Below are positions 1 through 6,265 of a stretch of DNA of 19,848 bases, piece by piece; within the stretch, counting starts at the first letter, position 1, and every line of letters begins with the position of its first letter. This DNA comes from Bacilli bacterium (GTDB lineage: Bacteria; Bacillota_I; Bacilli_A; RF39; UBA660). Location: the NCBI GenBank assembly GCA_900772095.1, contig CAAGQJ010000017.1:1-19848 (forward strand). The letters are read 5' to 3'. A program made the position numbers and the translations under genes. The notes beneath the pieces are model-generated. The model had not been told where the DNA came from, did not search any database, and was given only the letters and a program-made list of their open reading frames with translations.

Positions 1-94
1 AAATATGTTATACTATTAATAGATTGATTTAATCAATTACTTGTTTCTATTTTTTCGCAAATGACCCATGTCATTGCTTCAAATTGATATTTAT

Positions 95-118
95 TCGAAC
101 TTTTTAGTTCGATTTTTT
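95..118 (+). terminator. Rho-independent terminator
   Basis: A 6-bp stem TCGAAC/GTTCGA (95-100 and 107-112) with a 6-base loop is followed by six T. It would end a plus-strand transcript coming from beyond the left edge. On the minus strand the tract after the stem is only weakly T-rich, so it is a poor terminator for the 184-1491 gene. Confidence 0.6.
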
Positions 119-134
119 AATACATAAAACAATG

Positions 135-169
135 GTGGTCAAAAAAAGTGGTCGAAAAGCGGTCGAATT
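135..169. repeat. Degenerate 11-13-bp tandem repeat (G[TC]GGTCGAAAA)
   Basis: Three imperfect units are visible: GTGGTC plus seven A at 135-147, GTGGTCGAAAA at 148-158, and GCGGTCGAATT at 159-169. They lie just beyond the 3' end of the AlbA/HATPase gene, while a different 12-bp repeat lies beyond its 5' end. Members of this protein family often carry short repetitive tails rich in VGK or SEK-like residues, so this could be a decayed coding remnant. That link is inference. Confidence 0.45.
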
Positions 170-183
170 AATTGATAATATTT

Positions 184-1491
184 TTATTTATTTTTTACTA
201 TCCATTCACCTTTTTTAGTAGCACCTGTTCTTTCTATTAATCCTAGTTCTATAAGTGTTTTTATATTTCTTTGTATAGTTCTAATATTAACACCTAATAG
301 TTTTGACAATGCCTCTTGAGTAATAGTTGGTGAATCAAACATTAAATTAATAATAGATTTTTGTGTTTCGGTTAATTCTTTATTTTCTTTTGCATTTTCT
401 CTAAATTTGTCTTTATTAAATGGAAACGTAACTCTAATAAAATTAGGGAAAAATTCAAACGATTTTTTATCATAACTTTGAAGTATTCTTATTATACCTG
501 TTCCCATTTGTTCAACTAAATCTAAATCATTAAACACTTTCATTAGTTCTTTATTTTTAGGCAATGAATAACCTTCCAAAAATTCTTCTTTTGTAGTAGA
601 TGGTTGAATACCCCCATTTGACGATATAACTAATCTATCACTAAACATTTCAAACTTTGGAGCATATTCATTAGACCAATCATTATGTACAATAGCATTA
701 ACTACTGCTTCTCTTATTGCTGTAAAATCATACATTCTAATTTCTTTTCTTTCAGGATATTCTATTTTAGTGAATATTCTATTTTCAATTTCAATTTTAT
801 TTAAGATATTCTTTGTTGCTTTAACTATACAACAATTACCAAAGTCTTCATTTTCAATTAAATCAACTGCATTAGTTCCTTCATATTTACCAAATCTAAT
901 AGATATAGTATTATTATCAGCAAGTAAATAAGCATTATAATTATATTTACCATCCTCAGTATATAAATCTAATTGTTTTAAAAAATTATTGTTTATATTA
1001 AATCCTTTTTCTTCATAATATATTTTTAATTGACTAAAAGTTAAATCTTGCTTAGGAGATACTATATTTCTTAAAGAAGTTCTTGTTCTTTTGTTAACCC
1101 TATTATTAATCATATCATATGGCATACTTTGTATTGAACTACCAACCCTAATAAAGCAACTATCAGGAGTCAATCCCATACCTTTGATATAATATGGATC
1201 ATCACTACCACGAGCAACAATTATTTTAATATATTTCTTATTATTTTCTTCTAATACAACTACATCATAAAGCCCTAATGTAGATGGCATAATATTATCT
1301 TTTATTCTATCTTTAATAGTTCTTTGCAACAAATCAATATTACCATTAATCCCAACAATATCGCCTTTGTCATTAACACCAATATAAATATTACCACCAT
1401 TGGTATTTAAAAATGAAATAACTTCATCTTCAAACTTATCTGTTAATTTAACTTTAAATTCATTTCTTACGTCTTCAATTATATCTATCAT
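184..1491 (-). CDS. AlbA_2 / HATPase_c_4 / HTH transcriptional regulator (RecG-like, COG2865 family)
   Basis: A 435-residue protein with three parts. Residues about 8-130 form an AlbA_2 (Schlafen-AAA_4) domain, seen in NEFK near the start and in FLNTNGGNIYIGVNDKG. Residues about 255-360 form a GHKL-type ATPase C-terminal module, with REAVVNAIVHNDW as the N-box-like helix and EQMGTGIIRI after it. Residues about 375-435 form a winged helix-turn-helix (ITQEALSKLLGVNIRTIQRNIKTL). The family is often misnamed ATP-dependent DNA helicase RecG, but no helicase motifs are present. It is probably a cytoplasmic nucleotide-responsive DNA-binding regulator, with target unknown. The start is set by GGAGGT at 1496-1501, five bases upstream. 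The gene stands alone on the minus strand. A 12-bp repeat overlaps its promoter and could be its own operator; this is inference. Confidence 0.88.
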   Translation of the reverse strand: MIDIIEDVRNEFKVKLTDKFEDEVISFLNTNGGNIYIGVNDKGDIVGINGNIDLLQRTIKDRIKDNIMPSTLGLYDVVVLEENNKKYIKIIVARGSDDPYYIKGMGLTPDSCFIRVGSSIQSMPYDMINNRVNKRTRTSLRNIVSPKQDLTFSQLKIYYEEKGFNINNNFLKQLDLYTEDGKYNYNAYLLADNNTISIRFGKYEGTNAVDLIENEDFGNCCIVKATKNILNKIEIENRIFTKIEYPERKEIRMYDFTAIREAVVNAIVHNDWSNEYAPKFEMFSDRLVISSNGGIQPSTTKEEFLEGYSLPKNKELMKVFNDLDLVEQMGTGIIRILQSYDKKSFEFFPNFIRVTFPFNKDKFRENAKENKELTETQKSIINLMFDSPTITQEALSKLLGVNIRTIQRNIKTLIELGLIERTGATKKGEWIVKNK

Positions 1492-1517
1492 TTTTACCTC
1501 CTGATTCTTGTAATTTA

Positions 1518-1526
1518 ATTATACCA
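1518..1526 (-). promoter_or_regulatory. Extended -10 promoter for the AlbA/HATPase gene
   Basis: On the minus strand TGG-TATAAT gives a TGn extended -10 element. No good -35 lies 17 bp upstream. Predicted transcription start is near 1511, about 20 nt before the ATG and just upstream of the GGAGG. Two copies of the 12-bp repeat abut it on the upstream side (1527-1551), where an operator or activator site would be placed. Confidence 0.5.
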
Positions 1527-1652
1527 TGTCGCAAGAAAATGCCATAAGAAAAATATTAAAATTATTATATTTTTTATTTATATAGTCGTTAATAGATAAA
1601 ATATTGTCATAAGAAATGTCATAAGAAATGCCGTAAGAAATGTTGCAAGAAA
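1527..1652. repeat. Six copies of a 12-bp motif TGYYRYAAGAAA
   Basis: Copies lie at 1527-1538 and 1540-1551, then four in exact tandem at 1605-1616, 1617-1628, 1629-1640 and 1641-1652. The variants are TGTCGCAAGAAA, TGCCATAAGAAA, TGTCATAAGAAA (twice), TGCCGTAAGAAA and TGTTGCAAGAAA. The AAGAAA half is invariant and the TGYYRY half varies by transitions only. In one plus-strand frame the four tandem copies read CHKK/CRKK/CCKK and then continue to a stop with no credible start. The motif could be an operator array (iterons) for the adjacent regulator or a decayed coding repeat. Confidence 0.65.
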
Positions 1653-1880
1653 AGAAAAAACATGAGTAAATACCATTGTTTTCCAGATATACGCCATAAC
1701 TTATTTATCAATTAATTAAAAAACTTGAAATTATAATTTCTCGAATATAAAAAAGTTGATGCTCCACAAAATAATTCAACCCTTTGTAACATAAAGATTT
1801 TTTTATTTTATTATCCACATTTAAGAAAATAAAACTACTATTTCTTAAGTTTCGAAAAACAGCACCATAAAAAATATTCT
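1653..1880. other. Intergenic AT-rich stretch without a gene
   Basis: Between the repeat array and the promoter of the 67-residue gene no coding sequence is seen. It contains a perfect 14-bp palindrome GAAATTATAATTTC at 1727-1740 and an 8-bp inverted repeat TTAAGAAA/TTTCTTAA at 1821-1828 and 1841-1848 with a 12-base loop. The latter has no following T-run and so is not a convincing terminator. Confidence 0.5.
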
Positions 1881-1892
1881 AAACAAAACAAG

Positions 1893-1921
1893 TATTCAAA
1901 TTATGATATATATGATATAAT
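1893..1921 (+). promoter_or_regulatory. Extended -10 promoter for the 67-residue membrane protein
   Basis: TGA-TATAAT is seen with the -10 hexamer at 1916-1921. A poor -35 (TATTCA, 1893-1898) sits 17 bp upstream. Predicted start is near 1928, giving a leader of about 29 nt that includes the AGAGAGG site at 1944-1950. Confidence 0.5.
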
Positions 1922-1956
1922 ACGCATATATAAGTAAATTTAAAGAGAGGTTATTT

Positions 1957-2160
1957 ATGAAAAATTTAAAAACAGGAACATCATTAATTATATTAGGAAA
2001 CTTATTGTACTTATCGTATATATATTTTACTGGAAATGAAACAAGTAACTTTGGCGACTTTACAAGTGGTTTTCTTCTTGGTTTATCAATTAGTTGCAAC
2101 CTTATTGGTATAATTTTAACTGTTATATATATGACTAAAAATAATAAAAAAAATAAATAA
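1957..2160 (+). CDS. Small two-segment membrane protein, function unknown
   Basis: A 67-residue protein with a hydrophobic segment at about 7-26 and a second at about 40-61, joined by a short polar loop (TGNETSNFGDF), and ending in a lysine/asparagine tail. The positive residues at both ends suggest both termini are inside. The start is supported by AGAGAGG six bases upstream and by the extended -10 promoter. I do not recognise a named family. The next gene is a membrane-anchored XRE regulator, and small two-helix membrane proteins often sit beside such regulators, but a terminator-like hairpin lies between them, so cotranscription is uncertain. Confidence 0.72.
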   Translation: MKNLKTGTSLIILGNLLYLSYIYFTGNETSNFGDFTSGFLLGLSISCNLIGIILTVIYMTKNNKKNK

Positions 2161-2192
2161 TAACTTAGTAAACCATAGGTATGTTTAAAATT

Positions 2193-2218
2193 ATCATATT
2201 AAATAGTATGATTTTTTT
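2193..2218 (+). terminator. Terminator-like hairpin after the 67-residue gene
   Basis: Stem ATCATA/TATGAT (2193-2198 and 2207-2212) with an 8-base loop is followed by seven T, counting the last stem base. It lies immediately before the AAGGAG of the XRE gene, leaving no room for a promoter between. It may therefore attenuate rather than fully separate the two genes. Confidence 0.5.
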
Positions 2219-2233
2219 GAAAGGAGAGAATTT

Positions 2234-2959
2234 ATGAATCAAATGAAAATTGGTAAATTTATTTCAAACTCAAGAAAATCAAAAGAAATCACTCAAGAAC
2301 AACTTGCAGAAAAATTAGGAGTTAGCAAAAATGCTGTTAGCAAGTGGGAGAGGGGAATAAATCTTCCCGATGTTTCAATTATGCAAGAACTTTGTAATAT
2401 TTTAGAAATATCATTAAATGAGCTTTTCGCAGGAGAACACTTGAAAGAAAAAGACACCACAAAACAATCTGAAAAAAATATTTTAAACATACTAAAATCC
2501 AATAGTAATAAAAATAAAAAATATAAAATTCTAATTTCAATATTACTTATTATTTTACTTACTATACTAGGAAAAATATTACTTGTAAGAAATGGATATT
2601 TGATAGATAACAATTTAAAATATTCACAAATATATATACCAGAAGAAAATAATATAAAAGGAAATACTGACATTAATTCCTTTGGAAAAAAGAACATTGA
2701 TTTTGACATAGGAGCAAATAAATATGGCTATGCTGTCTTTAAAAATCCTAATAAAGCACTTAAAAGATTAAAAAAAGATTACTCCAAAGGAATAAAACTA
2801 ATTCAAAAAGAGTTTAACTTACTACCATTAAATAATTTTACCTATAAAGACTATAAAATCTATGGTTGGCAAGTTACAACAGGAACAGAAGAAGCAAAAA
2901 AACAGGCAAGATTTGTATCATCATTCATGGATATTTATGAAAATAGTTTTAGTAAATAA
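2234..2959 (+). CDS. Membrane-anchored XRE-family helix-turn-helix regulator
   Basis: A 241-residue protein. Residues 5-64 form a classic HTH_3 domain (EITQEQLAEKLGVSKNAVSK then WERG and a second helix bundle ending LNELFAGE). A charged linker follows, then one membrane segment at about 98-118, then about 120 residues predicted to lie outside the membrane, ending in a helix-rich segment with repeated Lys. The layout of an inside DNA-binding domain, one membrane helix and an outside sensor-like domain suggests a regulator that reads an extracytoplasmic signal; the signal is not evident. The start is set by AAGGAG at 2221-2226, seven bases upstream. Met4 is a possible later start but has a worse spacing. 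It follows a small membrane protein, which could be a partner. Confidence 0.85.
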   Translation: MNQMKIGKFISNSRKSKEITQEQLAEKLGVSKNAVSKWERGINLPDVSIMQELCNILEISLNELFAGEHLKEKDTTKQSEKNILNILKSNSNKNKKYKILISILLIILLTILGKILLVRNGYLIDNNLKYSQIYIPEENNIKGNTDINSFGKKNIDFDIGANKYGYAVFKNPNKALKRLKKDYSKGIKLIQKEFNLLPLNNFTYKDYKIYGWQVTTGTEEAKKQARFVSSFMDIYENSFSK

Positions 2960-2971
2960 TTTTACAATTAT

Positions 2972-3003
2972 GATTAGTTTAAACGAACAAACTAATCTTT
3001 TTT
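2972..3003 (+). terminator. Rho-independent terminator of the XRE gene
   Basis: A 9-bp perfect stem GATTAGTTT/AAACTAATC (2972-2980 and 2989-2997) with an 8-base loop is followed by six T. It closes the 1957-2959 transcription unit. Confidence 0.8.
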
Positions 3004-3111
3004 AATGTTTCAAAACCATATATTATAAGTATATAATCCTATTATTATAAAAAAATATTATATAATAAACTTATTACATGATGAAAAAAGAAGATTATGA
3101 CACAAACACTA

Positions 3112-3140
3112 TTTACTAAAACATAACTTTATTATATAAT
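3112..3140 (+). promoter_or_regulatory. Sigma-A type promoter
   Basis: TTTACT (3112-3117), a 17-bp spacer and TATAAT (3135-3140). Predicted start is near 3147, ten bases before the AAGGAG of the 353-residue gene. A very similar TTTACT-17-TAGAAT promoter precedes the thioredoxin-like gene at 11121. Confidence 0.6.
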
Positions 3141-3168
3141 TATCTTATAAAAAAGTAAGGAGAAAGAA

Positions 3169-4230
3169 ATGAAAATAAACAAAAAAACTATTATTATATT
3201 TGCATTCCTAGCAGTTATAGCAATTTTTCTAATATCAATACTAGATAAAGAAGAAGATGTTAAAATTGTTGCAAATGAAACAAGTAAAATTGTTCTAGAA
3301 AGCTATTCAAATGAAGCATTTAAAATGGAAAAACCAAAAGGATGGAAAGTTGAAACAGGAGGAACAGGCATGTACTATGCAATCAAAGTATATGACCCTA
3401 ATAACTCAAACAATGGAGTATTCCTAATGTTAAAAATTCAACCATTATTAAAAAGTACTAATGCAAAAAAACAGTGGCAACAATACTACAAATTAGCAGG
3501 AGATAATTATCGCTTATTTGCAGAAGCCGTAGTATTAGAAAAACCAACTACCGAGAGCTTCTACAAAAAATTTAATGAAATAGGGAAGTACATTAATAAC
3601 ATTGAACCAACTTTATCTAATTTCAAATTCCCCACATATAACAACTTCACAAAACAAGAAGAACAAGAAAGTAGTGCTTCAATGAAAGCCGTTGCGTTAG
3701 ATAGTAAAGTACTAAGAGCAACATTTACTGGAGAAAATGATAAAAAAGGAGAAGGACTATTCCTAGCGTCAATAGTAAACTTCGGTAACGTATACCAAAA
3801 CAATATTGATACTTCATATTATATGGTTTATGACATAATGGCAATTACATCAAATGAAACAGAATTTATTGAATACAAAGATATACTACTAAAATCAATT
3901 AATTCCATCGAATTTACTGATGAATACGTTAAAAAAACAATCGATGATGGGAACAAAGAAACAAAAAAAGCACTAGAGTTAAATGCTTCCATGCAACAAG
4001 CTTTTAATTCCTATATGAGTGCTTGGGAAAACAGAAATAAAACCTATGATATAATTAGTCAAAAACAAAGTGACCAAATACTAGGTTATGAAAGAGTATA
4101 CAATACAGAAACTAATGAAATATATAAAGCATATGATGGATTTACCGATGATTATGATGGTAATAAATATAAAAAAGTAACAGACGATATGTACACAGAA
4201 AAAACAAGTGGATACATTGAAAAACAATAA
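3169..4230 (+). CDS. Membrane-anchored extracytoplasmic protein, function unknown
   Basis: A 353-residue protein with an N-terminal signal anchor at about 6-25 (hydrophobic, with no Cys for a lipobox and no clear signal peptidase site), then an all-extracytoplasmic body. Residues about 48-250 look like one alpha/beta domain that begins with FKMEKPKGWKVE, a motif of the type seen at the start of PsbP-like or stress-related surface domains. Residues about 262-353 form a C-terminal region with a helix (QQAFNSYMSAWENR) and a strand-rich tail rich in Asp, Tyr and Gly. It stands alone between a promoter (TTTACT-17-TATAAT) and a strong terminator. AAGGAG six bases upstream sets the start. I do not recognise a function. 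Confidence 0.8.
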   Translation: MKINKKTIIIFAFLAVIAIFLISILDKEEDVKIVANETSKIVLESYSNEAFKMEKPKGWKVETGGTGMYYAIKVYDPNNSNNGVFLMLKIQPLLKSTNAKKQWQQYYKLAGDNYRLFAEAVVLEKPTTESFYKKFNEIGKYINNIEPTLSNFKFPTYNNFTKQEEQESSASMKAVALDSKVLRATFTGENDKKGEGLFLASIVNFGNVYQNNIDTSYYMVYDIMAITSNETEFIEYKDILLKSINSIEFTDEYVKKTIDDGNKETKKALELNASMQQAFNSYMSAWENRNKTYDIISQKQSDQILGYERVYNTETNEIYKAYDGFTDDYDGNKYKKVTDDMYTEKTSGYIEKQ

Positions 4231-4267
4231 AAGTCAAAAACAACTTCTAAAAGTCTTTGACTTTTTT
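4229..4267. terminator. Bidirectional terminator between convergent genes
   Basis: A 9-bp stem, AAAGTCAAA/TTTGACTTT, spans 4230-4238 and 4256-4264 and is flanked by A-rich and T-rich tracts. It begins at the stop of the 353-residue gene and ends just beside the stop of the convergent 624-residue gene, so it can serve both. Confidence 0.8.
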
Positions 4268-4268
4268 A

Positions 4269-6143
4269 TTATTCCTCTATTATAAAATGAACATCTGCAA
4301 AATATTCCTCACCAATTTCTAAAAAATTAGAAGAAAGGTCAAGAAGCACGCCCTTTTGAGTAGACCAATTAATTGTAACAAGAGAAGCTTCATCAACATT
4401 TGTATTTTCTGTTCCCTCAAAAACAAGCGAAGGTATACTATCTAAAACAACAATATCATCATCAAACTTTTTAAATACTAAAGCCCCTTCCAAAACATAA
4501 CCAAGTTCTGAAGTAAGAGGCTTATCTATATAAGCATATAACTTCCAGTTAGAACTATTTAATCTACTATCAACAACTTTAATTACTAAAGGAACACTCT
4601 TAGGTAAAATAATAGGATTAGAAGAAATAGGAGTTAAATCAAATGTAACCACAGGAGTAGAACTAATTAAAGAAAGCTCTCCCTCATAAGGAGTTGTTAC
4701 TATCCTTGTTTCATAGATAAAACTACCAGGTACACTCGAAATAATTTCAATTTCAGTATTATCACTTATTGAACTTATCAAATCATACTTAAATAATCCA
4801 TCACTATCAGTATTAACTACCTCTGTTACATCACCATACTTTATTAAAACCTCCGCATCCTTTACAGTATGACCACTTATTGTATTCTTATTACTATTAA
4901 TTTGATGAACATTAATAACACTTCCTCCAATAGAAAACTCCTTTTTACCCTGAAAAGAAAAATTACTTAAATCATCTAATTTAGTTAATTCCTCTGAAGT
5001 AAGATTATGACTTGTAACAGTAGTATCACTACTTGTAACAGTACCATAAATTTCCACTAACGAATCACTCTTATACCAAGAATAATCAGGTAAATCATAT
5101 ATTCCCCCAGCATTAGTAAGTTCTACAGAGTTCTCCCACATATTAATTCTCCTACCTCTTATACTAAAAGAAATAGGATTATTAGTATAAATAACATTTG
5201 CATTCTTCGTATAAATAGCTACCTCTGCATTATCTAAAATTAACTTTTGATTTGTACCCTTAAAATGAATATTATAGTTATCTGAAGGAGTATTACTATA
5301 AGAATTAATTAACTCTAACTTTGAATTTTCCTTCATTATAAAATTCCCAAAAACATTCCACATCGGAATTCTTTGATGACTTTTCTCAATAAATGTAAAT
5401 GAAGCCCTTTCTCCAATTGAAACATTATTTGTACCTGTTACTGTATTATTTGAAAAGCCATTTCCCGTTACTAAATTAACTTTCGTATCATGCAAAATAG
5501 TAAAATTTAATCTATTAGTTCCAGTCATAAACTCTTTAGTATCTGTTGATATAATAACATTACTTTTACACAAAAATATCACTGAAGGATTAGAAGTATG
5601 TCTAAAATAAAACAAAGTACTATTCAAAGATGAACTAGATATATTAGTATTTCCACCAATTATAACAGAGTTTGACTCACATACTTCCTCACTAGAAACT
5701 TCATTTACTGTTTCAATCGAAATATTACAATCAACTATTTTAGTCGTGCCATAAGGATTATATGATAACTCAGTACCAATAAATGAAATATTATTATAAA
5801 AAGTTAATATACCAGAATAATTACTATCAAGTGGAACATAAATAACCCCAAAAGGATTAGTATAATTAATATCCATATTTCTAACTTCAATCTTTTTATT
5901 ACCAATACTTACTTTAATACAATCACTTTCCAAAGAACTATTCATTCCATTAAGAATATATCTGTTATCATTATAAGTACCATCTATAACAATACTTTCC
6001 TTATTTCCATCTATTGTTATACCACTATCTAAAGTAATATTACTACCAAAATATATATAATTATAATTATTTTCACCCTCTAAAACCTCTTTTAATTCCA
6101 AACTAGAAAAGACCACAACAGTTCTATCGTTTATTATCTCCAT
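4269..6143 (-). CDS. Pectate-lyase-like adhesive domain protein with WxL-like C terminus, no signal peptide
   Basis: A 624-residue protein. Residues about 1-370 are Asn/Ser/Thr-rich short strands (NITLDSGITIDGNKES and similar) typical of the right-handed beta-helix pectate-lyase-like adhesive domain. Residues about 418-470 resemble an Ig-like domain (VNTDSDGLFKYD). Residues about 505-624 resemble a WxL domain: VVDSR, then WKL at 533-535, then LEGALVF, ending in a strand FADVHFIIEE. WxL domains normally bind peptidoglycan after secretion, yet the N terminus (MEIINDRTVV) has no signal peptide. AAGGAAAG at 6151-6158 supports this start, and I see no upstream in-frame extension with a hydrophobic stretch. 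Either export is non-classical or the protein acts inside. There is no catalytic motif, so it is probably structural or adhesive. Confidence 0.72.
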   Translation of the reverse strand: MEIINDRTVVVFSSLELKEVLEGENNYNYIYFGSNITLDSGITIDGNKESIVIDGTYNDNRYILNGMNSSLESDCIKVSIGNKKIEVRNMDINYTNPFGVIYVPLDSNYSGILTFYNNISFIGTELSYNPYGTTKIVDCNISIETVNEVSSEEVCESNSVIIGGNTNISSSSLNSTLFYFRHTSNPSVIFLCKSNVIISTDTKEFMTGTNRLNFTILHDTKVNLVTGNGFSNNTVTGTNNVSIGERASFTFIEKSHQRIPMWNVFGNFIMKENSKLELINSYSNTPSDNYNIHFKGTNQKLILDNAEVAIYTKNANVIYTNNPISFSIRGRRINMWENSVELTNAGGIYDLPDYSWYKSDSLVEIYGTVTSSDTTVTSHNLTSEELTKLDDLSNFSFQGKKEFSIGGSVINVHQINSNKNTISGHTVKDAEVLIKYGDVTEVVNTDSDGLFKYDLISSISDNTEIEIISSVPGSFIYETRIVTTPYEGELSLISSTPVVTFDLTPISSNPIILPKSVPLVIKVVDSRLNSSNWKLYAYIDKPLTSELGYVLEGALVFKKFDDDIVVLDSIPSLVFEGTENTNVDEASLVTINWSTQKGVLLDLSSNFLEIGEEYFADVHFIIEE

Positions 6144-6162
6144 AACATCACTTTCCTTGTAA

Positions 6163-6190
6163 ATAATATATGTAAAAAAAACAAAATCAA
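6163..6190 (-). promoter_or_regulatory. Possible promoter of the 624-residue gene
   Basis: On the minus strand TTGATT (6185-6190), a 16-bp spacer and TATTAT (6163-6168) are seen. The predicted start near 6156 falls inside the AAGGAAAG site, leaving only GGAAAG in the leader, so this call is weak. Confidence 0.3.
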
Positions 6191-6193
6191 ATA

Positions 6194-6208
6194 ATTAGTT
6201 TAACTAAT
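6194..6208. promoter_or_regulatory. Palindrome between divergent genes, possible operator
   Basis: A perfect 7-1-7 inverted repeat, ATTAGTT T AACTAAT, is centred in the 74-122-base space between the divergent 624-residue gene and the YfhO-like gene. It lies upstream of both candidate promoters. AT-rich palindromes arise easily in such sequence, so this is only suggestive. Confidence 0.3.
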
Positions 6209-6217
6209 AAAGACCAC

Positions 6218-6246
6218 TTGACTTTATATTCTTACATTGATATTAT
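6218..6246 (+). promoter_or_regulatory. Sigma-A promoter of the YfhO-like gene
   Basis: TTGACT (6218-6223), a 17-bp spacer and TATTAT (6241-6246) form the best promoter match in the window. Predicted start is near G6253. The TTG of the -35 box is also the first in-frame start codon of the open frame, which is why an automated call would begin there. Confidence 0.65.
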
Positions 6247-6265
6247 TACTATGGTGAAATATTTT

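Larger units (their letters stand above)
1..183. other. AT-rich non-coding stretch downstream of the AlbA/HATPase gene
   Basis: No credible gene is seen. The stretch holds a perfect 7-1-7 palindrome at 23-37 (ATTGATT/AATCAAT), a 5-4-5 palindrome at 61-74 (ATGAC/GTCAT), a plus-strand terminator at 95-118, and a degenerate short repeat at 135-169. The terminator implies that a plus-strand transcript enters from the left of the window, so the end of an upstream gene is probably just outside it. Confidence 0.5.

Noticed and set aside
1605..1652. 12-bp tandem repeats considered as a plasmid-type origin
   Set aside because: No replication initiator gene is nearby, and the only DNA-binding candidate is a GHKL/HTH regulator; the operator explanation is simpler.
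1786..1812. CTTT/AAAG pairing followed by a T-run as a terminator
   Set aside because: The stem is only four base pairs and no transcript clearly ends there.
1896..2099. Minus-strand frame opposite the 67-residue gene
   Set aside because: No ribosome binding site. The plus-strand gene has a promoter, GAGAGG and a sensible membrane topology.
3078..3122. Short plus-strand frame starting ATGATGAAAAAAGAAG
   Set aside because: Only about 13 codons, no ribosome binding site, and it lies upstream of the promoter of the next gene.
4140..4200. DGFTDDYDGNKYKKVTDD in the 353-residue protein as a possible dockerin
   Set aside because: Asp spacing does not fit the DxNxDGxxxxxD calcium loop and there is no second loop or helix.
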